DNA of 35,717 bases, taken from the NCBI GenBank assembly GCA_937910685.1, contig CALEMP010000186.1, positions 1 through 35,717 on the forward strand. Reading direction: 5' to 3'. Shown one piece after another: positions 1 through 7,889 of this stretch. Every line of letters begins with the position of its first letter. Within the stretch, counting starts at the first letter, position 1. The stretch comes from an uncultured bacterium (lineage in GTDB: Bacteria; Planctomycetota; UBA1135; GCA-002686595). The position numbers and the translations under genes are program-made. Under the pieces are notes generated by a model, which was given only the letters and a program-made list of their open reading frames with translations, made no database searches and was not told the origin of the DNA.

Positions 1-2
1 CC

Positions 3-200
3 CGGAGCCCTAAGACCCTCCTAGTGGCCCACGGTGCCGCCCTGGAGAATCCCGAAGATGGCCAGTACATGTTGAATCACACTTCCGGCCATGGCTTTTG
101 GACCGGGTCATCCACCGAGCGCTTGCCCATCGAACGTGCCGTGTCCCAGGTGGCTCGACAATTCCGCGACCTTTCCTTTGAAGGGAGAGCATCCTCATGA
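3..200 (+). CDS. PEP-hydrolase-like TIM-barrel protein, C-terminal end only
   Basis: This is the last 65 codons of a gene that begins left of the window, read in frame from base 3 to a TGA at 198-200. The peptide contains GFWTGSSTERLPIERAV. This resembles the conserved C-terminal signature of the phosphoenolpyruvate-hydrolase-like TIM-barrel family, which usually reads GF(F/Y)GASS(M/I)ERLP(T/V)E. An upstream HG...NPEDGQYML segment also fits that family. The stop overlaps the start of the next gene as ATGA, so the two are probably translationally coupled. In known genomes this TIM-barrel family often sits beside, or is fused to, UPF0261/Tm-1-like proteins, and that pairing supports the call. 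The catalytic part is outside the window and the true substrate is unknown. Confidence 0.75.
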   Translation, partial: RSPKTLLVAHGAALENPEDGQYMLNHTSGHGFWTGSSTERLPIERAVSQVARQFRDLSFEGRASS

Positions 201-1420
201 AAAAGATCATCTGCGTTTTGGCGACCATGGACACCAAGGGGGCCGAGGCGGCCTTCTTGGCCGAGTGTATTGCTCTTGCCGGTTGTGAGGCCCTATTGCT
301 GGACCTTGGGGTCGTGGGGGAACCGGGCACCAAACCCCACGTTTCCCGGGAATCTGTCGCATCTGCGGGCGGCCAAGATTTGGCCCAGATGCTCAAGAAC
401 CCCACCCGTCAGAACGCTGTTCCGGTGATGATCGCCGGTGGGATCAAGATCCTGCTCGAACGCCTAGCTAAGGGCGAGCTGCACGGGGTGGTTGGCCTCG
501 GTGGAACCCAGGGCACGCCCACTTGCACCCAGATCATGCAGGCCTTGCCCTATGGTTTGCCCAAGGTGATGCTCTCGACGATCGCATCAGGGGACACTGG
601 CCCTCTGGTGGATATCAAAGACATCACCATGATGTTCTCCGTGGGCGACATCTTGGGGTTGAACTCCGTGACGCGCATGGTGCTGGGGAATGCCGCGGCT
701 GCGGCTTGCGGCATGGCAGAGCACGGGCTTTCCTTGGAAACCGTGGCCACAGACAAACCCCTGATCGGTATGACCAATTTGGGAGTGTTGACCTCAGGCG
801 CCATGCACGCAATCGATTGTATCCATGAAGCGGGCTACGAAGTGATCGTCTTCCATGCTGTGGGATCCGGCGGTCGAGCCATGGAACAGTTGATGAAAGA
901 AGGCGTGATCGGCGCGGTATTTGACTACGCCCTGGGCGAGATATCCGATGAACTGCACGGGGGTTTCCGAGCGGCGAATGCGGAGCGCCTGACGATCGCG
1001 GGCAAGCTTGGCCTGCCCCAGGTGATTTGCCCCGGTGGCACAGAGCACATCGGCTTGATGGCGAGTGCGCCCGGCCTGGTGCCTGAAAAGTATAAGGACA
1101 GCATCCACACGTTTCACAATCCCATTGTGTTTGTGCCTCGCTTGAACCTGGAAGAATTCAGCGCAGTTGCTTCCGAAATCGCCAAGCGCTTGCAGCACAC
1201 CCGTGGTAATGCGGTGATGATGTTGCCCCTTGGGGGCACCAGTCGTTACGGGGTTCCCGGGGGTGAGTTGCGTGACGCGGCTGGGGATGAGGCCTTCTTC
1301 AAGACCCTCAGGGATGGACTTCCCAACACTGTTGAGGTGGTGGACGTGGATACCCACGCGGAAGACCCGGTCTTTGTGGAAGAGGCAGTTCGCCGCTTGA
1401 TCGGCTTGATCGAGGCCTAG
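197..1420 (+). CDS. UPF0261 / Tm-1-like ATP-binding protein
   Basis: The 407-residue protein is full length for the UPF0261 (Tm-1-like) family. It opens with KKIICVLATMDTKGAEAAFL, the typical N-terminal nucleotide-binding strand and loop. It continues with GLGGTQGTP around residue 101, the SGDTGPLVDIKDI segment, and the C-terminal half with GMTNLGVLTSGAM and ICPGGTEHI. The tomato homologue Tm-1 binds ATP and blocks a viral replicase, but the bacterial role is not settled. A GGGAGA Shine-Dalgarno at 183-188 lies 8 bases before the ATG, and the start overlaps the upstream TIM-barrel stop as ATGA, so the start is well supported. The 3' end overlaps the convergent ThuA-like gene by 4 bases. The family is clear; the function is not. 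Confidence 0.9.
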   Translation: MKKIICVLATMDTKGAEAAFLAECIALAGCEALLLDLGVVGEPGTKPHVSRESVASAGGQDLAQMLKNPTRQNAVPVMIAGGIKILLERLAKGELHGVVGLGGTQGTPTCTQIMQALPYGLPKVMLSTIASGDTGPLVDIKDITMMFSVGDILGLNSVTRMVLGNAAAAACGMAEHGLSLETVATDKPLIGMTNLGVLTSGAMHAIDCIHEAGYEVIVFHAVGSGGRAMEQLMKEGVIGAVFDYALGEISDELHGGFRAANAERLTIAGKLGLPQVICPGGTEHIGLMASAPGLVPEKYKDSIHTFHNPIVFVPRLNLEEFSAVASEIAKRLQHTRGNAVMMLPLGGTSRYGVPGGELRDAAGDEAFFKTLRDGLPNTVEVVDVDTHAEDPVFVEEAVRRLIGLIEA

Positions 1421-2481
1421 TTCTTCTTGTCCTTGCTGGGCTCGGTGAGTGCGGCCTTCTTGGGATAGGCGTGGTCCTGTGGGCGAACACCCTTGGTGGA
1501 CTTGCCGAAGCCGAAGGGGGTGGGCTTGTATTCACCCACGATTTCCATGGAGCTCTTGGGGTCAATCTTGTCCTCGATCCCAAGGCACCAATAGCTGCCG
1601 TTGACGATCGCCCGTCGCAGGTCGATACTTTCCAGGTCCCTTGATGCTCCCATGGTGGTGCAGACGATGCGTTGTAGGTTGCCTTCGGGGAGCTTGCGCT
1701 GGCGTGTCCAGAAAACCGGATGGCGGGGCGAGTTCTTCGGGCCCTCCACCGCGGGCGCGTCGGGGGTCATGCCCGCACGCACGCTGCCTTCGAGCAACAC
1801 CGTGGCGTCAGCCGGCAACTTGCGTATGCCATAGACATCGGTCCGGCCCCAAACATCCGAGACCCCTTGCAGGATCGGGTGCTGGGCAACGGCGGCGGGA
1901 ATCACGCCGCGGGTGCTTTCCTGTCCGTGGTGTCCGTGGTGGTTGACCCAGGTTTCCCCCAACACTTGTCCGCCGAAGCCATCCTTCCATTCCTTACTGC
2001 GCCAGGACCACTTGGCATAGGGACTGGTGGAGTTGCCTTCGTAATTGAAGGCATGGGTGGAGGTGCGCAAGCCGATCAGTGGTTTGCCAGCCTCCACGTA
2101 CTGAACCAGATGGGCCATGTCCTCATCGGGCAAGCGGCGAAAGCGCAGCAGCATGATCACCAGATCTGCATCATCGATCAGGTGCATACCTGGAATGTTG
2201 GAGCTGTTGTCCGGGTCGATGATCCCTTCGGGGGACTGGGAGAAGAGCACCGTGCACTTGAATCCGTGGCGTAGGGCGAGGATGCGTGCCATCTGGGGCA
2301 GGCCCTCTTCGGAGCGATATTCCTCGTCGCCGGACAAGAGCACAATGCTCTTGCCGCTGCCCGCGCCACTTTCCCCTTGATAGGTGACCCAGCGGGGATC
2401 GTCCAGGGTGCCAGCCGAGGCATTGGCGACGAAAAGTAGGCAAAGGGGCACGAGGGCCATCGATCCAAGAGTCCAGTTCAT
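1417..2481 (-). CDS. Secreted ThuA-like domain protein
   Basis: The protein has 354 residues from the chosen start at 2481. An earlier in-frame ATG at 2514 exists. I prefer 2481 because GGGAGAAG (2487-2494) lies just upstream and because the protein then opens with a clean signal peptide, MNWTLGSMALVPLCLLFVANASA. The body has the flavodoxin/glutamine-amidotransferase-like ThuA fold: SIVLLSGDEEYRSEE, then DADLVIMLLRFRRLPDEDM, then GKPLIGLRTSTHAF, and later HPILQGVSDVWGRTDVY. ThuA-like secreted proteins are abundant in Planctomycetota, often near sugar catabolism genes, but their reaction is unproven and the usual catalytic cysteine of amidotransferases is absent. The gene stands alone and is divergent from mutL. 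The tail is rich in lysine. Export to the periplasm is likely. Confidence 0.85.
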   Translation of the reverse strand: MNWTLGSMALVPLCLLFVANASAGTLDDPRWVTYQGESGAGSGKSIVLLSGDEEYRSEEGLPQMARILALRHGFKCTVLFSQSPEGIIDPDNSSNIPGMHLIDDADLVIMLLRFRRLPDEDMAHLVQYVEAGKPLIGLRTSTHAFNYEGNSTSPYAKWSWRSKEWKDGFGGQVLGETWVNHHGHHGQESTRGVIPAAVAQHPILQGVSDVWGRTDVYGIRKLPADATVLLEGSVRAGMTPDAPAVEGPKNSPRHPVFWTRQRKLPEGNLQRIVCTTMGASRDLESIDLRRAIVNGSYWCLGIEDKIDPKSSMEIVGEYKPTPFGFGKSTKGVRPQDHAYPKKAALTEPSKDKKN

Positions 2482-2486
2482 GATTG

Positions 2487-2494
2487 CTTCTCCC
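2487..2494 (-). promoter_or_regulatory. Shine-Dalgarno of the ThuA-like gene
   Basis: GGGAGAAG on the minus strand, 5 bases before the ATG at 2481 (8 bases from the GGAG core). It favours this start over the upstream ATG at 2514, which would place extra charged residues before the signal peptide. Confidence 0.6.
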
Positions 2495-2623
2495 GAGGGG
2501 TTTCTTCCCGCCAAGCTGCGGGATCCCCTGCAGGATAGGGCTTCCCTTGGCGTTGTGGCCAGAACAATAGCTGGCTCCAGTCACTGCCCGAAATCCGCGT
2601 GAGCGCGACCACGCAATTCGGGC

Positions 2624-2629
2624 TAGAAT
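2624..2629 (+). promoter_or_regulatory. Possible -10 element for a leaderless mutL transcript
   Basis: TAGAAT ends 6 bases before the mutL ATG and no Shine-Dalgarno is visible. A sigma-70-type start would fall on or next to the ATG. No good -35 hexamer is seen 16-18 bases upstream. The same arrangement recurs at four other gene starts in the window. Confidence 0.4.
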
Positions 2630-2635
2630 GGGCCC

Positions 2636-4504
2636 ATGGAGATCAGCCCCAGCGCCCCACGCATTGCCGTTCTGCCCGCCGTAGTACGCGACCAAATAGC
2701 CGCAGGAGAGGTTGTGGAGCGGCCTGCTTCGGTGGTCAAGGAGTTGTTGGAGAACGCCATCGATGCGGGCGCGACCCAGATCACCGTGGACCTGGAAGAG
2801 GGCGGCGCGCGCTTGATCCGAGTCACGGACAATGGCCAGGGAATGGGCCCCGAGGACTTGGGGTTGGCCTTTGCCTCCCATGCCACCAGCAAGCTGCGCG
2901 ACCCCGAAGACTTGGTGCACATCTCTTCCCTCGGCTTTCGTGGGGAGGCCCTCGCTTCGCTGGGTTCAATCGCCCGCTGCCAGATAACCACCCGCACCAA
3001 AGAGTCACCCATCGGGCATCGGTTGAGTTGCGACGGCGGCGAGCAGAGCAAGATCAGTGAAGCTGGTGCTCCCTTGGGCACGACTCTCGAAGTGCGCGAC
3101 TTGTTCTACAACGTGCCCGCCCGGCGGCGCTTCCTCAAGCGCCCGTCCACCGAGTTGGGACATTGCTTGGCCGCGGTGCAACGGGCCGCCTTGGCCCACG
3201 ACGGTGTGGGTTTTGTGGTGAACAGCGATGGTCGCCGAGCTTATGATGTGGAAGCCAGCATGGATTTCCTCGGCCGCATCCGGCGCACCTTTGGGGCGGA
3301 GCTGATTGCTCACCTTGAACCCATCGAAGCCAAGGACGGAGACCTAACGATTCGTGGGTACGTGGGTTCCCCACGGATTTCCCGGCGCGACACCACCCGC
3401 CAGATTTGGTTGTTGAACGGGCGATTCCTGCGGGATCGAGTCCTGAGTCGTGTGTTGAAGGACGCATATCGTGGGGTGTTGGAAGATGGGCGGCAGCCAG
3501 TTGCTTTCTTGCGCCTTTCGATGAATCCCGCCGCGGTGGACGTGAACGTGCACCCTGCCAAGAGCGAGGTGCGTTTCCGGGATCAACGGCGCCTCTTTGG
3601 CTTCTTGGTTTCGGCCCTCAAGGCCGCCGTGCAGGAAACCGACATGGCGACTCCCGGGCAGTCCATGATGGCCGGCCGCGCCCGGCGATTGGCCAGGGAA
3701 GAGCATCCCTTCCAGGGCAAGTTGGCGGATCCCGGCTCGGGGCATGGGTCCGAGAGCATCGTGCGCGAGCATGGCGGGCGCCCCTTTGTGCCCACGGATG
3801 GCCCCAGCTTCCCTTCGGCGGGGGCCTATACTTCTTCCGCGCCACAGCGCTCCGGCGAACCAGGGCAGGGCGACCCAGGGCAGGGCTTGACCCCCAATTC
3901 TGGCCAAGACCCCTGGGCCCCCACGGACAACCTTGTGGGGCCCTACCTTCAGGTGGGCAAGACGTTCTTGGTGCGCGCATTGCCCGATGGGTTCGAAATT
4001 ATCGATCAGCACGCTTTGCACGAACGCTTGACCTATGAGCTCCTGTTGTGCGATGTGCGCGCGGGCAAGGTGGAAGTCCAGCGCTTACTGGTGCCCGAGG
4101 TGGTGGAGGTCTCCCGTGCGGATCGGGTGTTGCTTGAGGAACACATGGCTTCCCTAGAGACCCTCGGCATCGAACTCTCACCCATGGGCGAGACTTCGAT
4201 GATGGTCTCGGGTTTGCCGGCTCGCTTGCGTCACCCGGACCCGGCGGGGCTAGTGGGAGACTTGGTGGAGGTGATCGGTCGCACAGGTGAGCCGCCCACA
4301 GCCAGCGATGTGATCGAACAGGTGTTGCACAGTTGCGCTTGCCGGTCATCCATCATGGCTGGAGATGTGTTGAGCCAAGAGGAGATTCAATCGCTGCTCG
4401 AACGGGCGCGGGCTGCGGACAACGATCAGACTTGTCCCCATGCGCGGCCCACCCGGGTGCGCTTCACCCTCAGTGATCTAGAGCGCGCCTTCCACCGGCG
4501 TTAA
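2636..4504 (+). CDS. mutL: DNA mismatch repair protein MutL, endonuclease type
   Basis: The 622-residue protein has the full MutL plan. The N-terminal GHKL ATPase carries ENAIDAG (residues 39-45), DNGQGM (65-70), the SHATSKL and GFRGEALASLGSI motifs, and LFYNVPARRRFLK. The transducer domain follows, then a Gly/Pro/Ser-rich linker at roughly 340-430, then the dimerisation domain. Near residue 457 it reads DQHALHERLTYE, an exact fit to the DQHA-x2-E-x4-E metal site of nicking MutL proteins. Near the end it has ACRSSIMAGD and CPHARPTRVRF, the other conserved parts of the endonuclease site. It should therefore nick the unmethylated or discontinuous strand itself, as in bacteria lacking MutH. It couples MutS mismatch recognition to repair; no mutS is in the window. 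The start is leaderless-like, with TAGAAT just upstream. Confidence 0.97.
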   Translation: MEISPSAPRIAVLPAVVRDQIAAGEVVERPASVVKELLENAIDAGATQITVDLEEGGARLIRVTDNGQGMGPEDLGLAFASHATSKLRDPEDLVHISSLGFRGEALASLGSIARCQITTRTKESPIGHRLSCDGGEQSKISEAGAPLGTTLEVRDLFYNVPARRRFLKRPSTELGHCLAAVQRAALAHDGVGFVVNSDGRRAYDVEASMDFLGRIRRTFGAELIAHLEPIEAKDGDLTIRGYVGSPRISRRDTTRQIWLLNGRFLRDRVLSRVLKDAYRGVLEDGRQPVAFLRLSMNPAAVDVNVHPAKSEVRFRDQRRLFGFLVSALKAAVQETDMATPGQSMMAGRARRLAREEHPFQGKLADPGSGHGSESIVREHGGRPFVPTDGPSFPSAGAYTSSAPQRSGEPGQGDPGQGLTPNSGQDPWAPTDNLVGPYLQVGKTFLVRALPDGFEIIDQHALHERLTYELLLCDVRAGKVEVQRLLVPEVVEVSRADRVLLEEHMASLETLGIELSPMGETSMMVSGLPARLRHPDPAGLVGDLVEVIGRTGEPPTASDVIEQVLHSCACRSSIMAGDVLSQEEIQSLLERARAADNDQTCPHARPTRVRFTLSDLERAFHRR

Positions 4505-4529
4505 GGCTTTCGCCCGCGTAGGGCTTGTC

Positions 4530-5573
4530 TCAGCGCGGCACGGGCCGCGCGAAATCCCCGGGTGTCAGTTCCATATCTGGTTGGGATTCACTCTCGACCA
4601 GAAACAGGTCGACACCTGGAAGCTCTTCGAAGGAAAGGCGCGTGGGGGGCACGATCGGAGCAGTGGGGTCTTGCGGACCCACCGCCAAGAAGCTGCGGTG
4701 TACGAGGACCTGCTTGGGCAGTAGGCGTTGGCCGAGGCTGATCCAAGCGGGAATTTCCACCAGGATGGGGTCCGTGGCAGCCTGTGGGCGTTGGGGTCCC
4801 CCGGAGCCTTCGATCAGAGCGAAACGCACACGCCCGCTGGCTGCGTCGAGGCCCAGCCGTACTTGCCGCAGGGCAGCGCTGGGGCCATTCGACGCCAAGA
4901 GGTTGAAGTCCGGGGTCGTCATCAGCAACCACTCAAGACCCCGGGCACGTTCCGCTTGGGCAAGGGTTGGGAATTGCACAGGCAGGGCCTCGCCGATTTT
5001 TAGCTCACGCCCTTGGCCTTCGGCCTTGACCGATTGGAGGAGGCCCATGCGCAAGTCGCTGGGGGAGGAGAGGGTGGCGAAGTTTCGTGCGAGGGCCAAC
5101 CATCGCTCGTGTTCCCGGCGACTTTCCCGGTTCGAGTGGTCCGAGAGATCGAGCACCTCTTTCCCGTCCAGCAGCCAATCCCCTTCAGGCCCGCGCACGG
5201 ACACGCGCCCGGATTTGGGGAAAAAACCGCGCACAAAGCCCCGTCCCTCTTCCAGATAGAGAAACGTGGTGCGCATATCGTTGCTGCCCGTGCTGGTGGT
5301 GCGCACGCGGGCATCGAAGGTAACCATGAAAGAGCGTAGACCCTCGGGGGCTTTTTCGCCGCTCCAGGTGGATCGCGTCATCCGTGTGAAGCGTTGCTTG
5401 GCTTCATCGCTGGTGTTCTTCGGGAGCTGCCCCCGTACCAGGGCTTTGACGTCTGCGCCAGGGAGGGTCTTGGGCCCAATGCTGTTGATCTCTGGCAAAA
5501 CCGGATCCTGGTGGACCCCTTTTAGAGGCAGTCCAGGGCTGGCAAGGGCGATCATCAGTAGGGCGAATAGCAT
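4530..5573 (-). CDS. Unrecognised secreted protein
   Basis: I do not recognise a named family. The open frame extends to 5651, but the start at 5573 gives MLFALLMIALASPGLPLKG, a short signal peptide. A TATGCT hexamer sits 6 bases before that ATG. The mature part is soluble and begins with a Pro/Lys-rich stretch. The middle (about residues 80-170) has the pattern FMVTFDARVRT, TTFLYLEEGRGFVRGFF, SVRGPEGDWLLDGKEVLDL. Alternating beta strands with exposed aromatic residues are loosely reminiscent of LolA-like lipoprotein-carrier folds, but that is a guess. No cysteine lipobox and no transmembrane segment follow the signal. The gene separates mutL from miaA, which are neighbours in many bacteria, and lies on the opposite strand. 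It is convergent with mutL with only 25 bases between them. Confidence 0.75.
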   Translation of the reverse strand: MLFALLMIALASPGLPLKGVHQDPVLPEINSIGPKTLPGADVKALVRGQLPKNTSDEAKQRFTRMTRSTWSGEKAPEGLRSFMVTFDARVRTTSTGSNDMRTTFLYLEEGRGFVRGFFPKSGRVSVRGPEGDWLLDGKEVLDLSDHSNRESRREHERWLALARNFATLSSPSDLRMGLLQSVKAEGQGRELKIGEALPVQFPTLAQAERARGLEWLLMTTPDFNLLASNGPSAALRQVRLGLDAASGRVRFALIEGSGGPQRPQAATDPILVEIPAWISLGQRLLPKQVLVHRSFLAVGPQDPTAPIVPPTRLSFEELPGVDLFLVESESQPDMELTPGDFARPVPR

Positions 5574-5579
5574 GGGGTC

Positions 5580-5585
5580 AGCATA
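5580..5585 (-). promoter_or_regulatory. Possible -10 element, leaderless start of the 4530-5573 gene
   Basis: TATGCT on the minus strand, followed by 6 bases and the ATG at 5573. There is no Shine-Dalgarno between them. It matches the spacing pattern seen at mutL, miaA, the QC-like gene and rnpA. Confidence 0.4.
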
Positions 5586-5706
5586 CGATCTGGGGGCGCG
5601 TTTGTTGGCCCCTGTCTGTGTGGGGCGCGAGGGCTTTTTTCCCCTGCACATCGTTCAAGGCACACACGCCCTGGGACTTGAGTCCCTCGCCGCCATGGCC
5701 CCACGC

Positions 5707-5712
5707 TACCAT
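5707..5712 (+). promoter_or_regulatory. Possible -10 element for a leaderless miaA transcript
   Basis: TACCAT followed by 7 bases and the ATG at 5720. The hexamer overlaps another in-frame ATG at 5711, so if it is a real -10 the protein starts at 5720. Confidence 0.3.
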
Positions 5713-5719
5713 GCCTCCG

Positions 5720-6655
5720 ATGACCTCTTCCCTCGACCCATTTGATCAGGCACCGATCTGTGCCTTGGTGGGCCCCACGGCCTCGGGAAAGACCGCCCTT
5801 GCCCTGGAAGTCGCCCGGCGCGCGGGGGCCGAGGTTATATCCATGGACTCCATGCTGGTTTACCGGGAGTTAAACATTGGTACCGCCAAGCCCAGCCAAG
5901 AGGAATTGACCCAGGTGCCGCACCACATGATCGATTTGGTCGGGGTCCATGAGACTTTTGATGTGTCGCTCTGGATCGAGGGGGCTCGCGAGGCTTTGCG
6001 GGATTGTCTTGGGCGCGGGCGCCGCGTGCTCTTTGTGGGTGGTACGGGTTTTTTCCTCGCCGCCCTCCTGCGGGGCCTGTTCCAGGGTCCGGCGGCGGAC
6101 TTGGAGTTGCGGGCGAGCTTGGAGCAACGGGCCGAGGATGAGGGACCGGAGACGTTGCATCAGCAACTAACCGAGGTCGACCCACCCAGTGCCGAGCGCA
6201 TTCATCCCCACGATCTGCGCCGGGTGATCCGTGCCCTTGAGGTGTTTCTACAGACCGGGCGCACCTTGACTGACTGGCATCAGGAGTGGGCGGGCGGAGA
6301 GCAACGGCTGGAGGCCGCGCGGCTCTTCGGCTTGCAAATAGAGGTGCCGGAACTCGATGCGCGCATTCGGGCGCGGACGGAGATCATGATTGATGGGGGC
6401 TGGAAGGCAGAAGCCCTCGCCGCGCGCACGGTTGGTTTCTCACGAAGCGCGTTCCAGGCCCTGGGTTACTCGCAGATCCTCGATTGGGCCGATGGCAAGG
6501 CGACCCGAGAAGAAACCGTGGACCGTATTGCCCTCGCTACCCGGCAATTCGCTCGACGCCAAAGGACCTGGTACCGCAAGTTTGAGATTTCCTGGGTCGA
6601 TCCCGGCAGCCCCGAGCTTGCTGACTTGGCCCTTGAGCATTTTGGTTGGTCCTGA
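5720..6655 (+). CDS. miaA: tRNA dimethylallyltransferase MiaA
   Basis: The protein has 311 residues from ATG 5720; ATG 5711 would add three. MiaA transfers a dimethylallyl group to N6 of adenosine 37 in tRNAs that read codons starting with U, the first step towards ms2i6A. Diagnostic segments are the P-loop LVGPTASGKTALALEVARR near the N-terminus and the DSMLVYRELNIGTAKPS catalytic/substrate loop. VPHHMIDLV, FVGGTGFFLAALLRG, RRVIRALEVF, QALGYSQIL and the C-terminal QFARRQRTWYRKF follow. All core motifs look intact and the length is normal. It is flanked by minus-strand genes on both sides, so it is probably transcribed alone. It ends just before a hairpin terminator shared with the convergent lipoprotein gene. 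Confidence 0.96.
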   Translation: MTSSLDPFDQAPICALVGPTASGKTALALEVARRAGAEVISMDSMLVYRELNIGTAKPSQEELTQVPHHMIDLVGVHETFDVSLWIEGAREALRDCLGRGRRVLFVGGTGFFLAALLRGLFQGPAADLELRASLEQRAEDEGPETLHQQLTEVDPPSAERIHPHDLRRVIRALEVFLQTGRTLTDWHQEWAGGEQRLEAARLFGLQIEVPELDARIRARTEIMIDGGWKAEALAARTVGFSRSAFQALGYSQILDWADGKATREETVDRIALATRQFARRQRTWYRKFEISWVDPGSPELADLALEHFGWS

Positions 6656-6680
6656 TACGCGGCCCTAGAACCTAAGAAAG

Positions 6681-6714
6681 AAAGCGACCCGCGCAGCAAT
6701 GCACAGGTCGCTTT
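6681..6714. terminator. Hairpin terminator between convergent miaA and small lipoprotein gene
   Basis: A 9-bp perfect stem, AAAGCGACC (6681-6689) with GGTCGCTTT (6706-6714), continues inward with a further near-complete helix, GCGCA (6691-6695) with TGCAC (6700-6704), closed by a GCAA tetraloop. On the minus strand the stem is followed by a T-rich run, CTTTCTTTCTT, so it is a good intrinsic terminator for the 6748-7011 gene. On the plus strand only three T close the stem, so termination of miaA is plausible but weaker. Confidence 0.8.
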
Positions 6715-6747
6715 GAACGAAAAGCCGAGAGGGCTCTGGTTGCGGAC

Positions 6748-7011
6748 TCAGCCGTTACGCAGCGGGTTGTCCGGGTTGAAGCCGAGCAAGTGGCGCTGCA
6801 GGGTGAGGCCGATAGAATCCGCGTCGCGCTGAAGCCACTCCATGACGGGACCATCACGGCTTGCGTCATAGCCGGTGAAAGTCCGCTGCATGCGCACGGG
6901 CATGGAGGCGGGACTCCAGTGATCGTTCATCTTGGAGCCGTCGGTCACGCAGCTGCTGCAGAGGGAGGCGCAGAGGGCGCCCAAAAACAGGGTGGCAAGG
7001 GAACGCTTCAT
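6748..7011 (-). CDS. Small predicted lipoprotein, unknown function
   Basis: This 87-residue protein begins MKRSLATLFLGALCASLCSSC, a positively charged start, a hydrophobic core and a cysteine at position 21 that could be lipidated. The lipobox is imperfect because the -3 residue is Cys rather than Leu. The mature peptide is short and polar, with RTFTGYDASRDGPVMEWLQ and RHLLGFNPDNPL as its most distinctive segments. I do not recognise a family. A dedicated terminator (6681-6714) lies directly downstream, which argues that it is a real transcribed gene. No convincing Shine-Dalgarno is visible; an AAGGA lies too far upstream, about 18 bases. Confidence 0.65.
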   Translation of the reverse strand: MKRSLATLFLGALCASLCSSCVTDGSKMNDHWSPASMPVRMQRTFTGYDASRDGPVMEWLQRDADSIGLTLQRHLLGFNPDNPLRNG

Positions 7012-7199
7012 GGGCAGGGTGGGGAAATCCTTGGGGGTTCAGGGGGGATACCGGGGCCTCGGGGGCCCGCGGGGGGCAAAGGATACGGGCCAGGGGGACA
7101 GGAGTCCAGTCCAAGCCTTCATCTTGCTTCACTGGACGCTACCCTAGGGCCCTCTACCGGTCACCCCATTCCACCTCAAGATCCACCCCGGCCTGCCCG

Positions 7200-7889
7200 A
7201 TGAGCCCCGACAACCCATCTCCACCGCCTCCAATGCCCTCCGGGCAGGCCCCTGAGCCCTCCGGCCCAGGTCAGGCCTTGGCCCTGGGGTTGCTCGGGGG
7301 ATCCTTCAATCCGGTGCACTCGGGGCACCTGGCCATGGCACGGGCGGCGATGGTCGCCGGGAATCTAGGGGAGATTCTCTTCATCCCCGCGGCGCAGTCT
7401 CCCCACAAACGGGGCAAGGCCCTCGCGGCAGCTGAAGACCGGGTGGCCATGCTTGAGTTAGCCCTCGCCGATGAGGACAAGATGAGCGTGGCGACCCTGG
7501 AATTGGAACGGGGAGGAGTCTCTTGGACCATCGATACCCTGCGTGAACTTGCACGGCCCGGGGTCCAGCTGAGTTTGATCCTGGGCTCGGACAATTTGCC
7601 GGGCCTGCCCACTTGGAAGAACATCGCCGAGATCTTTGAGTTGGCAAAGCCCATCGTGGTCCTGCGCAGCCACGAAGCCGCCGCGCAACTGACCGTTGCG
7701 GAAAAGGCACTGGGGTCGACTCTCGGAGCCCTATTGACCGCTGGATTTTGTGAGGTGGAAGCTCATCCGGGTGAATCCAGCGCGATTCGGGCGGGGCTGG
7801 AACGGGGCGTGATGGAAGAAGGGATGTTGCCACAGGCCGTGCGCGCTTACATCGAGCGCCGCGGGTTGTACGGGGACGTGGTCCGGTGA
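7200..7889 (+). CDS. nadD: Nicotinate-nucleotide adenylyltransferase NadD
   Basis: The 229-residue protein adenylates nicotinate mononucleotide to deamido-NAD in NAD synthesis. After a Pro/Gly-rich leader of about 28 residues it has LGLLGGSFNPVHSGHLAMAR, the nucleotidyltransferase fold with its H-x-G-H motif. Next come FIPAAQSPHKRGK, the substrate-binding loop, LILGSDNLPGLPTWKN, and ESSAIRAGL near the C-terminus in place of the usual ISST-x-IR motif. The leader is low in complexity, and a second ATG at 7233 would remove eleven residues of it, so the start is uncertain. The stop overlaps the next start (GTG at 7886) as GTGA, suggesting coupling. The 188 bases upstream hold no gene and no strong promoter that I can see. 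Confidence 0.93.
   Translation: MSPDNPSPPPPMPSGQAPEPSGPGQALALGLLGGSFNPVHSGHLAMARAAMVAGNLGEILFIPAAQSPHKRGKALAAAEDRVAMLELALADEDKMSVATLELERGGVSWTIDTLRELARPGVQLSLILGSDNLPGLPTWKNIAEIFELAKPIVVLRSHEAAAQLTVAEKALGSTLGALLTAGFCEVEAHPGESSAIRAGLERGVMEEGMLPQAVRAYIERRGLYGDVVR

Noticed and set aside
10..405. Minus-strand frame at the left edge
   Set aside because: It is the shadow of the coupled plus-strand TIM-barrel and Tm-1-like genes, which have family motifs.
4533..4550. GC-rich hairpin GCGCGG/CCGCGC near the mutL 3' end as a terminator
   Set aside because: It lies inside the coding end of the neighbouring minus-strand gene and has no T run; chance is likely in GC-rich DNA.
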